The notes beneath the pieces are model-generated. The model made no database searches. It saw only the letters and a list, made by a program, of their open reading frames with translations, and was not told the origin of the DNA. Source: Monosporascus cannonballus (taxonomy: Eukaryota > Ascomycota > Sordariomycetes > Xylariales). From it: a stretch of DNA of 64,000 nt. A program made the translations under genes and the position numbers. Every line of letters starts with the position of its first letter. The stretch's first letter is position 1. This document shows, in pieces, positions 11,000-23,260 of the stretch. Where the stretch lies: the NCBI GenBank assembly GCA_004154925.1, contig QJNS01000063.1, forward strand, positions 186,001-250,000, read 5' to 3'.

Positions 11000-12300
11000 A
11001 GATTTAGTTATTTACTTAAGGCGTCCGCTTTGCCGTTTTTTACGTTTTTTTTATAGATAATAACGAAGTCGAAATTCGCCAACTTTTCCGCATATTATAA
11101 TTATCGTTCAGTAAGTTTTTTGGTTATGGTAAATCGGGTAAGATTTTGATAATTCGTATAAACCTTGACCTGGTACAAACTTCTTTTTAAAAAATGCCTA
11201 AATTCGCAGAATGCCATAATAATAGCCATAAATTCCTTATCTGGAATACCGTAATTAAATTTGGCTTTTTTTAATTTATATAAGAAAAATGCGATAAGGT
11301 ATAATTTGCCTTAATTATTTCGCTATTCGATTATTGCGTTTAACGCGTAATCCGAAATATCGGTTTTTAGTTTAACGGGGCGACTTAGATCGTACATAAT
11401 TAGCATTAATTCGTTAATAATCGTATTTTTGATTTTTTGGAACGCTTTTTCTATTTTTGACGTCTATCTAAATTTTTTTTTCTTTTTGGTAAAGTTAATT
11501 AGGGGTATAGTTATTTTGCTAAAATTTCGAATAAATTTCTTATAATAATTAGCGAATTTAAAAAATACCTGTATTTCTTTAACCGTTATTGGCGCCTGTT
11601 ATTCTATTACTATAACGATTTTCTTTAGATTTATCTTAATATGTCCTAGGGTAATAATATGTCCTAAGTATTTTATTTCCTACTTATGGAACTGATTTTT
11701 TTCTGCGTTAATTAATAACTTAGCGTTTTATAAAGCTTAAAGAATTTGATAAACGTATCCTGCGTATATCTTTTCCGTTTCGGAAAAAATAAGAATATCG
11801 TCGAAATAGTACATAACAAAAACGTTAAAGTATTCCCGTAACACATAATTTATTATTTATTGGAAGATTACCGGTACGTTCATAAGTTTTATTAACGTAA
11901 TTAAGTACTTAAATAATCCGTATTTTATTTTAAAAGTTATTTTTTATTCGTATCCTTTTTTGATTTTAATAAGGTTATATCCATCCTTAAAATCGAATAT
12001 TATAAATTATTTAGCTCCGTAAAATCGGTTTTTTATTTTTGTAATTAAGGGTAATAATATTCGATTTTTAATAATAACTTTATTTAACTGTTAGTAATTA
12101 ATTATAAATCGTAATTTCCTATTTTCTTTTGGTACAAAAAATATTAGGTACCTTACTGGTAACTTTAAAGGTTAAATCTATCCTTTTTGTAACCGATTTT
12201 CTAGGTATTCCCGGAAAGTATACAATTCGTTTCCGCTAAGGTTGTAAATAAGGTAAAATTTCGTTAAAAAACCCTTTTTAAAAACAATTTCGTAATCCTA
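11000..12300 (-). pseudogene. B2 reverse transcriptase and RNase H remnant
   Basis: At 11783-11826 (minus strand) the frame reads F-V-M-Y-Y-F-D-D-I-L-I-F-S-E-T, an intact Y-x-D-D box. The first RT block lies near 12080-12140. RNase H corresponds to about 11000-11450. The catalytic Asp pair survives because GACGAT contains no strongly favoured RIP target; stops elsewhere still inactivate the enzyme. Confidence 0.9.
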
Positions 12301-12599
12301 TTTATTATATTCTGGTAATTTCGTATCCCGTTCCTTTTTAAAAAGCTGCTTGTATTTATAATATTATGATAATATATTAATTAGATTTTCTAACTTTTAA
12401 GGCTATTATTTTAAATCGTTATTTAATTGCCGTAATTTTGCTTTAATAATAATAATAATACGTCGTATTTTTTTTAATACTTATTTTTTTTTTTGTATTT
12501 TATCCTTTTAGGTAATAAAGTATTTATCGTATCCTTATACCTATATTCGTTATTATTTTCGATTAAGTATTAAAATTTTATATTTTTTTTTATTTATTA

Positions 12600-12913
12600 A
12601 TAAAAGGTAAAACGAATTTTACCTAGCTAATTTTTCCGTTAATCAAAATTCCGTATTGGCGTATCCATAGTAATCTTAAAATTATATTATAATTCTTAAA
12701 TAAAACGACGTTAAAATTAACCGTTTAATACCGTTTTTGAATAAAAATCTCGAAATAATTAATTTCGTATAAAATCTTTTTATTATTATAAGCGAAATCC
12801 TGACCTTCGGCGTTTGTCGTTATATAAAATTTTAATTTATATTTCCATAATAAATTAAGTTCGTTAACCATATCCGGTGCAATATAATTTTTACTTAAAG
12901 TTCCGTAATTCAT
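12600..12913 (-). pseudogene. B2 protease-like fragment (open 62 codons)
   Basis: The frame from 12913 down to 12725 is uninterrupted and reads NYIAPDMVNELNLLWKYKLK and further. It matches the B1 region at 5850-6010 and the C1 region at 41280-41400. It is a true sense-strand piece of Pol that survived RIP, not a complete gene. The active-site D-S/T-G is not intact. Confidence 0.7.
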
Positions 12914-12999
12914 TATTACGATATACCAATATATTCTGATTCATATATCCAGGGTAATAAGGTTATTAACGGTTCTTATCGTTACGTTTAAAACCTTTT

Positions 13000-14980
13000 T
13001 TGGAAGTTCCTTTTAATTCCTTTGGGTTTCGTTATTTTGCGGCTTTTTTATAAATAATTTTTTTTTAATTCTTGTTCGAATTTGTTAAACTTTATTTATG
13101 TTTTTTTGTATAGCGCGTCGAGCTGTTATATTTGCTATCTTTGTTAACGTATTATACCTTCGAATTATATAAATTATTTTTAATTTTATTGGATTTTTTT
13201 CCTTATTAGGTAAACTATTCCTTAATATGGCGTATGGTTTCCTATTAAGCCTTATTTTTTTCCTACTAAAAGTTTCGTATAAATCATTAAATTTTTTTTT
13301 TAAAATTTATCGTTTATCGGGATTTATAATAAATACTAATTAAAAATAAAAGTCCGTAATAGCCTTTTAATAATGCTTTTTTATAATATGCTAAATTAAT
13401 TCTTTTTCTGTTTAATAGTTATACCATTTATAATAATAAAAAGGGTTTTCCTGCGGGTATTATTTTCCTTTAGGTTAGTTTTTTGCTGTTATTAACTAAA
13501 GAAAATTATTTTTAAAGGTTATAAATCGAAAATGCTAATATTATTATTTATTATTTTTGTTTTTTTCCGTTTTATTAGGAAAATCGAATCCTTTATAATA
13601 TATATAAGTAATTTTGTTATAAATATGCCGTTTTTATTCTTTATAAGTAAGGCAATTTTATTTTTTGCAATAAATAATATGTATCTTACCGTATCGATTA
13701 AAAGTTCCGGAATAAACTTTCTTTATTTAGCCCTAATATTCCTTTAATTATTTTTTAAAGATATTCCGTTATTCCTTAATTGCTTATTAAATTAAATTCT
13801 TAGTTTTTTATATTTTTTGTTAAATTTTTTGCCGTAATAAACCTAATATATATTTAGGCCGAATTATGTTAATAAATTTTTTATTTTTTTGATTTTCTTT
13901 AAGTTATCTTTCGGATATAAATTTCCAGTTATTCTGTCGTAATTTTTTAAATAAAAAATATTTATAAGCCTTATATCCCTTTTTTCCGCAATTATAGTAC
14001 TTAATTTGGCTCCAATTCTTTTTTGTAAGTGGCTTTTAGTTCCATAAAACCTGATTTAATATTATGGGAAATATTATTACGCCGAAAAACGCTGGTATTA
14101 ACCGTATATCGGGATTTGTTATCGTTTTTTTTTAATTCCTTTAATACGTTAAGCATATTGCCGGTTATTAATTTTAATTATTATAATAATATAATCCGAT
14201 AAATAATTAGGCCGGTTAAATTTGAAAAGTTTTTTTTATATTTTTTTTTTAAGTTATCGAAAAATTTAGTTATTAATATTTTTTATTTTTAATTTAATTT
14301 AGATATTAATTAAATTAATGCGCTGCCGTACTTAAATACCGATCCTTTTTATTATAACTATTGGATTTATATTTCGGCCTTTATTTTTTCGTTTATTATT
14401 CCAAAAACTTTTATTAATGTTTGTTCGAATTATTCGTAATTGTTATATATCCGTACTATTTCCGGATTACGTTTTTTGATTAGTAAAATAATATATTTTC
14501 TTATAGCCGGCTTAAACCAAATAATTACGTTTCCGGTAAATCGTTTAACCGCGAATTTAATTCGTATAATAAACGTAACGAATCGAATAGGAAAATATCC
14601 GAAATACGTTCGGTATTAAGTTAAAAATAATTATAATTTAATTAAAATTTTATTAAAAGATTTTGGTTTAAAAGGTTTAAAGATTTTTCTTAATTTCTTA
14701 GTAAAATTCAGCTAAATAATTTGGTTCGGCCGAAAAAGTTTTCCGGTTTCGGGAACCTTTTTTTTTCCTTAAGTTTTTTATAGGCAGCTTAAAAAAACAT
14801 AATAAAGTAATTTTTATCTTATTCAAGTTAAATAATATATTCGTTTATAATATTTAGGCGTTAAAAAATTTCTTTTCGAAAAAAGCAAAATTGCTTTTTT
14901 TTTTTCGGATTTTATTTTAATATTAAGGTTTTTAAGAACTTAGTAAATGGGTTATTCGGATTATTTATTAATAAATATAA
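13000..14980 (-). pseudogene. B2 Gag remnant
   Basis: This collinear minus-strand region between the protease and the 5' LTR corresponds to B1 3852-5800 and to the C1 Gag starting at 39292. The zinc-knuckle region lies near 13960-14010. The plus-strand open frame at 13532-13747 is an antisense shadow present at the same place in B1 and C1. Confidence 0.65.
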
Positions 14981-15034
14981 TGTTGGCGGTATTGCTTAAA
15001 ATTTAACGGTATTATTAAACAAAAACTTATAACG

Positions 15035-15428
15035 TATAACGGCTTAACGATTTAACCAATTATTAAACTTAAGTTAACGGATTTATATTAATAAAAGTAT
15101 TATAAGATTTTAAATAATAAATATAATAATATATTATATTTCGTAATATTAAGGGCGTTTTAGGTAACGATATTTTATTATAAATTAAAATTATTTAAAT
15201 TATGGAAATAACGAATATATATATTTTTATTTTGGCTTAAAGTGCTTAAACGGCTTAAACCCTTAAGTCCTTTAAGCCCTTTAAATTTTTTTGCCGATTT
15301 AAAGGGCTTAAAGCATTTGGCGCTTTAAGACCTTTAAGCTAATTACGTAACGCCTTGGCTTAGGTCGGAGCTTGATCCTTTTGTGGTTCCGACCGTCCGT
15401 AAAAAGCCAAGATCGTTAGGTCCTAATA
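15035..15428 (-). repeat. B2 5' LTR (394 bp)
   Basis: In plus orientation it starts tataacggc and ends ggtcctaata, followed directly by the ttacg TSD. Its outer 100 bp keep many C and G bases (ttggcttaggtcggagc), while the inner part is strongly mutated. Confidence 0.93.
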
Positions 15429-15433
15429 TTACG

Positions 15434-16100
15434 TTAATTACGAATAAAATAATTAGGTTAAAAATTATTTATTACTTAATTAACTTATAATATTAATTAT
15501 TACGAAAATATTAAAATAATATCAATTAACGCGAATTTTAACTTTATTTTAAAAATTTACAAAAAAACGTATAATAACGGTCCAATTAATATTAAAATAA
15601 TTTTTACGTTAAAATAATTACGATAATTATATTAAGAAATAAAAACAGAATTAAAATTTGTACGAAACCAAGTAAGTAAATATTATAACCAAAAAAAGTT
15701 AAAAGGATTAATTTTCGAAAAAAAAGAAATAATTTATTTCGTTACCAAAAATATTTAAATAAAAAAACCTAACAAAAAACTCGATTTTAAATATATCGAT
15801 TTATACAAAATCGTTAAAAAAATTTCAAAAAACAATTATTAATTAAAACTTTTACCAAAAATTAAATTCCATTTAATTTTTTATATTTTTTTATTTAAGT
15901 TAATAATAGATATAACTAAAATATATACGGCATAAAATAATATAAAAATAAAAAACGAATAAATATATAAAATAAAAAAAATTTTCGATATACAAAAATA
16001 AAACGCATTTACCTAGTACCTAATTAAATAAAAAAAGCATTTAAATTCCGAAAATACCTGGAAACTTATTAAAAACCTTATTAACGCCTAACGTCTATTA
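15434..16100 (+). pseudogene. B1 integrase C-terminus and chromodomain
   Basis: This continues the B1 integrase after the B2 insertion. Near 15780 the frame reads L-D-F-K-Y-I-D-L-Y-K-I-V, the C-terminal subdomain of Gypsy integrases. At about 15955-16075 a degraded chromodomain follows (I-F-D-I-Q-K ... Y-L-I-K ... S-E-N-T-W). Confidence 0.8.
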
Positions 16101-16129
16101 AAGAATTTTTATTAATAACGATAAGTACG

Positions 16130-16683
16130 TCCCAGTTAACGGCTAATTAATTAATAACCGGGATATCGGGCCAGTCGGTTACGGCCTGCGCTAACGTAAT
16201 AATTACGACAGCAACCTCCAGCTATTTTTATTCTTATTCCAAACGCTTAAATATCTCCATAACTTCCGTGCTTTTAATCTTTTGACAAAATATTTCCATA
16301 TTACGGTAACGAAATAACCGTTTTTATTTTTGCAAACGGTTTAATTTATTAATAATAATACGTAATATTTTACAAACTTATTTCTTTTTACGTTCTAAAC
16401 GGTTTTTTTCGTTAAAAAACTTTTGGTATTCAGTTTTTAAAAAATTAAAAACGTTATAAAAGCCCTTATAATAAATATATTACGTATATTTTAAAAACCC
16501 TTAAATAACCTTATATTCTGTACTTTTCTTTTTGTAACAAAAATAAGAAAATATTTTAAAACCAAAACGTTTAATACGTTTTAAAAAAATTAAAACATTA
16601 ATATGTTTACGAAAACGAAATTTTTTAATTCGATTTAATATAATAAATATATAAAAAGGAAAAATATTTACCAAAATTACCAA
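16130..16683 (-). pseudogene. Antisense gene of B1
   Basis: The minus-strand frame is open from 16683 to 16501, then continues with RIP-type stops to about 16140. The cysteine positions appear as Tyr (Y-F-C-Y-K-K-K-S-T-E-Y ...) with the same x2-x6-x8-x2-x6 spacing as in B2 and A1 (about 16545 down to 16456). Downstream are Y-Q-K-F-F-N-E-K-N-R-L-E-R-K, an Arg/Lys-rich helix, and L-A-V-N-W-D. It lies between the chromodomain and the 3' LTR of B1. Confidence 0.55.
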
Positions 16684-16733
16684 AACAAATAATTTAATTT
16701 TTAAAAATAAAAATCCTGGAAAAAAAGAAATCG

Positions 16734-17127
16734 TATTAAAACTTAATAATTTTAGCTTTTTACGGACGGTCGGAATTACAAAAAGATTAAGCTTTAATTT
16801 AAGCTAAGGCGTTACGTAACTAGCTTAAAGGTTTCAAAGCGTTAAACGCTTTAAGCCCTTTAAGTTAGCAAAAAAACTTAAAGGGCTTAAGGGATTTAAA
16901 GGTTTAAATTGCTTAAATACTTTAAACTAAAATAAGAATATATACGTTCGTTATTTCCATAATTTAAATAATTTTAGCTTATAATAAAATATCGTTACCT
17001 AAAACGCCCCTGGTATTACGAGATATAATACGTTATTATATCTATTATTTAGAATCCCATAATACTTTTGTTAACATAAACCCGTCGACTTAGGTTTAAT
17101 AATTGGTTAAACAGCTAAGCCGTCACA
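16734..17127 (+). repeat. B1 3' LTR (394 bp)
   Basis: It starts tattaaaacttaat (ancestral tgttaggacctaac), ends gccgtcaca, and is followed by the atttc TSD. A purine-rich tract just upstream (ggaaaaaaagaaa) is the likely polypurine primer. Confidence 0.93.
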
Positions 17128-17132
17128 ATTTC

Positions 17133-18620
17133 GGCAATCCGGATAAAAAACGATTTACGGCCTAATAATTTCTGCAATTCCGATAAAAAGGATCCGTATT
17201 TAAGTACGTTGTAATTTTCAAAATTTTTACGGCTAAAGTAAGATAAGGAAATAATAAGGCCGATACCTTTATCGATATATTTTTTAAAGGGCTAAAAGAT
17301 AATATACATGATAAAATTATTTAGATTAAATGATTAGTTACCTTAAACCGGTATATTACAAAAATAATTAAAATTAATAATTAATAATTTAAAAAATAAT
17401 AGAAAAAAAAGGATAATATACTTTACGTTCGGGATATAACATATTTAACCAGGGGAAGAAATAAGATATACCCCTTATTTTTTACGGAATAACGTTAGAA
17501 TTTATGGAACTTAACGTTACTTACAGATAAAATTAAAGCCAGATTAAATATTTTAATTATGGCAAAATAGGAAATAAGATTTATAAACACAGAAAACCTA
17601 AGAAATTACGGTAAGGTAATTAAATTCTTATATCGGAGGAATAGTTTAAGAATAAGTAAAGAAACCATAGCAAAGCTATTAATATAATTCAAGTCTAATA
17701 TATATTAGATCTTAAGCAAAAGGTTTAAGAAGGATTATTATAATAAGAAATTTGACGAAAAATGCGAAAAGCCAAAAAAATAGCTTAATAGGTATTATAA
17801 ATATAGCAAAAAGCATTATAAGGATAATTACGTAAATACCAGAATTGGATAAAAAAAGTTTGTTCCGAAATCCTTAATCGATATAGTAAAATATATGCTA
17901 TATACTGTCGACGACAAGAATATCCCGATTATGAAAAATAAAAATAGCATATTTACGAACGAATTATCCGTAAATATTATAAAGGATTTAACTTTTTAAA
18001 CCGTACCGGAGATAATAAAAATAATAAGTAATGGTATTGATATTTTTAAATGTTAATCCCATGAAATATTTAAAAATTGGCTGAAATAAAAAATTAATTT
18101 AAAGGAAAATAATATTTGCGGAAAGGTTTTTTTTATTATTATAAATAATATAATTATTAAACGGAAAAAGAGTTAATCCAGCGTACGGGAAAGAAATATT
18201 CTTAAAGAATTATTACGGATTTTTATTTTTAATTAATACTTATTATAAATCTTTAAAAAGAATTACTAAGGAAAAAATACGTTAATTTATAGGAGATTTC
18301 TGGAACGATAATTAGAATAATATATAATGGAATATAATCGTAAATATAAAAGAAGAATTTATTCGATAGAAAAAAGAATTGTAAAAAAATTAGGAATAAT
18401 TAATACGATTTAAAGAAATAATATGCCGGCAATAATAATAAATATAATAACTTAATATACTAAAAGAAAAAATATAAATAAAATTTAACAAATTCGAATA
18501 AAAGTTAAAAAAAATATTTATGAAAAATTGCAAAATAACGAAATTTAAAGAAATTAAAAAATTTCTTAAAAAAGGTTTTAAAGATAACGATAAAAAACGT
18601 TAATAATTTTATTACTTTGG
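17133..18620 (+). pseudogene. A1 Gag remnant
   Basis: This resumes A1 after B1. At about 17546-17590 the frame reads Y-F-N-Y-G-K-I-G-N-K-I-Y-K-H, a zinc knuckle with all four ligands mutated (Cys to Tyr or His, His to Asn). The rest is AT-rich with many TAA stops. Confidence 0.65.
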
Positions 18621-18629
18621 ATATACGAA

Positions 18630-20550
18630 TTGGAGCGTATTGGTATATTATAATGGTAAATTACGGAGCTTTGGGCGGGAATTATATTATACCGGATATG
18701 GTTAATAAATTCAGATTATTATAGAGATATAAGTTAAAACCTTATATAGCGACGAATGCCGAAAGTTAAGAATTCGTTTACGATAACGGAAAAGTTATAC
18801 GTGAAATTAATTAATTTAAGATTTTTATTAAAAAATAATATTAGATAATTTATTTCGATATCGTTTTATTTGAGAATTTTGATATAATTTTAGAATTACT
18901 ATGGATACGTTAGTACGAAATTTGAATTAATAAAGGAATTAGTTAAATAAAGTATACCTTATATCTTATTAATAAATAAAGAAAAAAAATTTAAAATGTT
19001 AATATTCGATCGATAATAGTAACGAATGTAAATATAAGGATATAACAGAAATTGTATTATTTAAAAGAATAAAATATAAAAGAAACGGGTATTAAAAAGA
19101 ATATAACATATCGTTATTATTATTAGGGCGAAATTAAGATACCTAAATAACGATTAAAAATAATAAATATAATAACCCGAAAAATTAGAAATTTTAATTA
19201 ATATATTATTATAATATTATAAATATAAACAGCTTTTTAAAAAGGAATTCGATACGAAGTTATTAAAACATACCAAATAAAATTATGAAATATTTTTTAA
19301 AGAAGGATTTTCGATCAAGTTTTATCCCATTTATAATTTTAACGGAAACGAATTATGTATTCTTAAAAAATACCTGGAAAATTGGTTATAAAAAAGATAA
19401 ATTCGATTTTCGAAATTACCGGCAGAATATCTAATATTCTTTATATTTAAAAGAATTGAAAATTACGACTTAAAATTAATTATCGATTATTAAATAATAT
19501 TATTATCTTTAATTACGAAAACAAAAAACCCATTGTACGGAATTAAATAATTTATAATATTTGATCATAAAAATAAATATAACCTTATTAAAATTAAAAA
19601 AGGACATAAATAAAAAATAATTTTTAAAACGAAATACGGACTATTTAAGTATTCGATTATATTAATAGGACTTATGAAAATATTAAAAACTTTCCAGCAA
19701 ATAATTAATTACGTATTACGAGAATATTTCGATATTTTTGTTATTTGCTATTTCGACGATATTTTTATTTTTTAAAAAACGGAAAAAATATATATAAAAT
19801 ACGTTTATAAGGTTTTTCAAACTTTATAAAACGCAAAAATATTTATTATCGCAAAAAAAATCAATTTGATATATAAAAAGTAAAATATCTGGAACATATT
19901 ATTACCCTAAGATATATTAGAATAACGCTTAAGAAAATCGCTGTAATTACAAAATAATACATGTTAATAATAATTAAAAAAATACAAGTATTTCTTGGAT
20001 TCGCTAATTATTGCAGGAAGTTTATTCGAAACTTTAGTAAAATAACCATATCCTTAACGAATTTTACGAAAAAAAAGAAATTCAAATAAACGTTAAATGC
20101 GGAAAAGGCATTTCAAAATATTAAGGATACGATTATTAGCGAGCTAATATTAATTATATACGATTTAAACCGCCTTATAAAACTAAAAACCGATATTTCG
20201 GATTATACGTTAAACTTAATAATTAGATAATAAAATAATTAAGGCAAATTATACCTTACTATATTTTTTTCGTACAAATTAAAAGGAGCCAAATTTAATT
20301 ATAACATCTTAAATAAGGGATTTATGGCCATTATTATGATATTTCGAAAATTTAAGTATTTCTTAAAAAGAAATTTATACCAGGTTAAGGTTTATACGAA
20401 TTATTAAGATTTTACCCGATTTATTACGATTAAGAAATTTATAGAACGATAATTTCGTTATGCGGAAAAAATAACAAATTTCGATTCTGTAATTATCCAT
20501 AAAAAATCAAAAAATGGCAAAATTATTATTTTAAGTAAGCGATTAAATTG
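18630..20550 (+). pseudogene. A1 protease, reverse transcriptase and RNase H remnant
   Basis: The protease-like part lies at about 18650-18960 (N-Y-G-A-L-G-G-N-Y-I-I-P-D-M-V-N). The first RT block is near 19436-19500, and the catalytic box reads V-I-C-Y-F-D-D-I-F-I-F at 19736-19773, with both Asp intact. RNase H follows to about 20530. The order and spacing match B1 and C1. Confidence 0.85.
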
Positions 20551-20559
20551 TAAGAAAGA

Positions 20560-21965
20560 ATTGGCTAAAATTAATTATATAATTTTTGATATTATTATAA
20601 AAAAATATTTATACCTATAATAAATTGTAACGATTTAGGTAGTACCTTTAAATATATATTAAAAAATCTAATAATATAACGATAATTTCCCAAAAAAACC
20701 AAAAATAAATAAAATTTAAATTTTAAAGGAATACCAAAACGATTTAGTACGGGAAATATATAAATATTAATTATATGAATATCTAGGGATTTATAAAACC
20801 TTAAAGCAATTTTGACGCATATATTGCTTTTCCAAAATAAAACAAACGGTATAAAGGATTATATAGTAATGCGGTATTTGTATTAAAGCAAATATTCGAT
20901 AATATAAGTTATACGGAAAATTATAACCATTATTAATTATAAAATAACCATAATATTTAATTATATTCTATTTTATTACCAAATTTCGTATGTTAAAAAA
21001 TCCAGTTACAAAAATATATTACCATAATATTTTCGTAATTATTAGTCAATTTACGGAATTCTTTTATTTTTTACCATATTATAAGAACATAAACGCCGAA
21101 TAACTGGTATATATTTTTTTAAATATATTTTTAATATATACAGATTATTAATAAAAATTATATCAAATAAAGGATTAACTTTCGCATTTAAATTTTGGTA
21201 AAACGTTATAATATAAATCGGCTTAAACTATAAGTTATTAAACGCATTTAAATTATAAATAAATAAATAAATAAATAAAACGAATAAATTAAACTTTAAA
21301 ATTTATTTTTAATATTACATCAATTATGAACAAAATAATTGAATTAAAACATTATTAATCGTATAAATAATTTATAATATTAGTTATTATGAAAATATTA
21401 AAATAATATTTATAAACGTAAATTTTGGTTGTATTTTAAAAATTAATAAAAAATACATAATAAAGGTCCAATTAATATTAAAATAATTTTTACGTTATAA
21501 TAATTACGATAGTTATACTAAAAAATAAAGATAAAAATAGAATTCGTACGAAATCAAATACGTAAGTATTATAATTAAAAAAAGTTCAAAAAATTAATTT
21601 TCGAAAAAGGGGAAATAGTTTTCCTCGTTACAAAAAATATTTAAATAAAACGACTTAGCAAAAACCTCGATTTTACGTATATCGGTCCATACAAAATCGC
21701 CAAAGAAATCTTAGAAAATAGTTACCAATTAGAACTTTTACCAAAAATCAAACTTTATCTAATTTTTCATATTTTCTTACTCGAATTAACAGCAAATACA
21801 ATCAAAATACATACGGCATAAAACGATATGGAAACGGAAAACGAACAAATATATAAAATAAAAAAGAATTTCAATATACGAAAACAAAACGGACCTATTT
21901 AATACCTAATTAAATAGAAAAAACACACAAATTCCGAAAATATCTAAAAATTTGCGAAAAATCTA
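20560..21965 (+). pseudogene. A1 integrase and chromodomain remnant
   Basis: The integrase C-terminal subdomain at about 21655-21790 is unusually readable: L-D-F-T-Y-I-G-P-Y-K-I-A-K-E-I, then S-Y-Q-L-E-L-L-P-K-I-K. The chromodomain at about 21845-21960 reads I-Y-K-I-K ... N-I-R-K-Q-N-G-P-I, a stop, Y-L-I-K, then T-N-S-E-N. Together they identify the element as a chromovirus. Confidence 0.85.
21256..21279 (+). repeat. Short aaat tetranucleotide run
   Basis: About six copies of aaat/taaa lie within the A1 integrase. It is a simple repeat probably produced by RIP and slippage. Confidence 0.6.
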
Positions 21966-22039
21966 TTGCGCCTAACGCCTATTAAAAAACTTTTATTAAT
22001 AATAACGGGCGCATCCCAATTAATAATCAACTAATCGGT

Positions 22040-22593
22040 AGCCGAGATGTTAGGCTAATTGGCCGTAACATATGCTAACGTAGGAGCCGTAATAACAACC
22101 TTTAACTATTTATATTCCCAATGCTTTTGTTTCTCTAACTCGTCCAACGATTAAAACTTACATTATATTATGATAACGCTTTTTAAACGAACTAACGCTT
22201 TTTACTGATATAAACGAATAAAACGAGAAAAACCTTATTTATCTTTTTTTGATATTTACGTTAAATCTTAAAGTAAAACCGTTAAAGCTTTTATAATTGC
22301 TTCTCGGCAAACGTTTTTTTAAGTTTTAAGCGCTAATATTTACGACGAATATTTTATAAGGAAAAAATGGGTACGCCGGTATTATCATAAAATCGATTTC
22401 GATTAACACATTTCTTACACCTTAAAACGTTTTTCATTATTTTACACCTTATGTTTTTCGAGAAACAATAAAAGCAAGGTATAATTTCGTAATTAAATTC
22501 GTTAAAAGCTTTTATAAGGTTAACATAACAAACGGTAAAAAAACGAGGAATATGACGAATTTTGGAAATACGAAATAATATAATTAGGAACAA
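22040..22593 (-). pseudogene. Antisense gene of A1, best preserved copy of the six-cysteine motif
   Basis: The minus-strand frame is open from 22593 to 22354 (79 codons), then continues with RIP-type stops. At 22387-22476 it reads C-F-Y-C-F-S-K-N-I-R-C, eight residues, C-K-K-C, six residues, then Tyr in place of the last Cys: C-x2-C-x6-C-x8-C-x2-C-x6-(C). It is followed by TGVPIFSL, a Lys/Arg/Leu-rich stretch and, near 22020-22040, an N-W-D. It lies between the chromodomain and the 3' LTR, on the opposite strand to Pol. The cysteine spacing implies metal binding. I do not recognise the protein. Confidence 0.65.
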
Positions 22594-22664
22594 AAAAAGT
22601 GATATTTATTAAATGAAAAAAAAAAAAGAAATCTCAAGGGCAAAATTTTAGAAAGCGAAAATCG

Positions 22665-23053
22665 TATCACGACTTAAAAAGCTCCGGCCTTAAAAAACGG
22701 TTAAACAAGGATTATACAGACCATCCTATGGGTTACGTAACGGTGATCATTACTAAGCCAGTGATCAGGAATAATCAAAAGGGATTACCAACAATTATAA
22801 TTATTACCAACCGTATGATTATAAGTAATTAAGCCCAGAAGAAGGAAAATATATACGTTCCTTATTTCCATAGTTTAGATAACTTTAGCTTGCAATATTT
22901 ATTAATACTAATTATTTGCAATACGTTTTTGTACCTTTGGTATTAAAAGACGTAACCGAATTATTCCATTGTTACAGAGTTTTATGATACTCCTGCCACC
23001 ATAAACCCGTACGATTAAGGTTTAATACTTGGTTAAACCGCCTAGCCGTCACA
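22665..23053 (+). repeat. A1 3' LTR (389 bp)
   Basis: It starts tatcacgacttaaaaagc (ancestral tgttacgacctaacaagc) and ends gccgtcaca, followed by the TSD ataag. Upstream is an A/G-rich polypurine tract with the sequence ctcaaggg. Confidence 0.92.
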
Positions 23054-23058
23054 ATAAG

Positions 23059-23124
23059 CGCGTAGCGCTTGCGTATATATAGCGAAACGGCGGCTTAAAT
23101 AAGCCGCTTTGCTAATGCCGTAAT
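23059..23124 (+). repeat. F1 5' LTR-like repeat, right part
   Basis: It begins cgcgtagcgcttgcg and ends ctaatgccgtaata. It contains the hairpin gcggctta-aa-taagccgc at 23090-23107, present in all four copies of this repeat, preceded by a TATA-like tatatatag. Confidence 0.85.
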
Positions 23125-23260
23125 AGTAGCTTTTTTTTTCTTAAGGCAGTTGTCCTTAACTGTATAAAAGAAAAGGTAAAAAATATAAATGCCTTTTTCC
23201 TGATTCGAACCTTAGCTAATTGGTAGCGTACTAGGTATTGCAGAACGTCGTAATGTTAGT
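23125..23260 (+). other. F1 leader
   Basis: This lies between the 5' repeat and the first readable frame. It holds a T-run and a pyrimidine-rich stretch but no primer-binding site I can assign. A tRNA-like D-arm (ttagctaattggtagc) occurs at about 23211-23226, without the rest of a tRNA. Confidence 0.4.

Larger units (their letters stand above)
8540..15428 (-). mobile_element. B2: complete Ty3/Gypsy chromovirus, innermost insertion
   Basis: B2 is a 6,889-bp minus-strand element with 394-bp LTRs at 15035-15428 (5') and 8540-8933 (3') and a perfect TSD, ttacg, at 8535-8539 and 15429-15433. It belongs to the same family as B1, with the same LTR length and ends. It is the youngest insertion in the left nest. 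RIP still reached it, as shown by stops throughout. Confidence 0.95.
3344..17127 (+). mobile_element. B1: Ty3/Gypsy chromovirus, interrupted by B2
   Basis: B1 is bounded by 394-bp LTRs at 3344-3737 and 16734-17127, with a perfect 5-bp TSD, atttc, at 3339-3343 and 17128-17132. Subtracting B2 (6,889 bp plus a 5-bp duplication) leaves 6,890 bp, essentially the length of its sibling B2. Gag and Pol read on the plus strand. It inserted into the leader/Gag start of A1. Confidence 0.95.
2510..23053 (+). mobile_element. A1: Ty3/Gypsy chromovirus, interrupted by B1
   Basis: A1 is bounded by LTRs at 2510-2897 and 22665-23053. The flanking TSD is acaag (2505-2509) and ataag (23054-23058), differing by a single C-to-T in a CpA. 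Its length without B1 is about 6,755 bp. Internal order is leader, Gag with knuckle, protease-like region, RT, RNase H, integrase and chromodomain, all plus-strand, then an antisense frame. The target was the 5' repeat of F1, so A1 is younger than F1 and older than B1. Confidence 0.93.

Noticed and set aside
23193..23240. tRNA-like segment (gattcgaacc and ttagctaattggtagc)
   Set aside because: B-box-like sequence is on the opposite strand and in the wrong order to the D-arm, no acceptor or T-arm pairs, and the region translates in alignment with F2.
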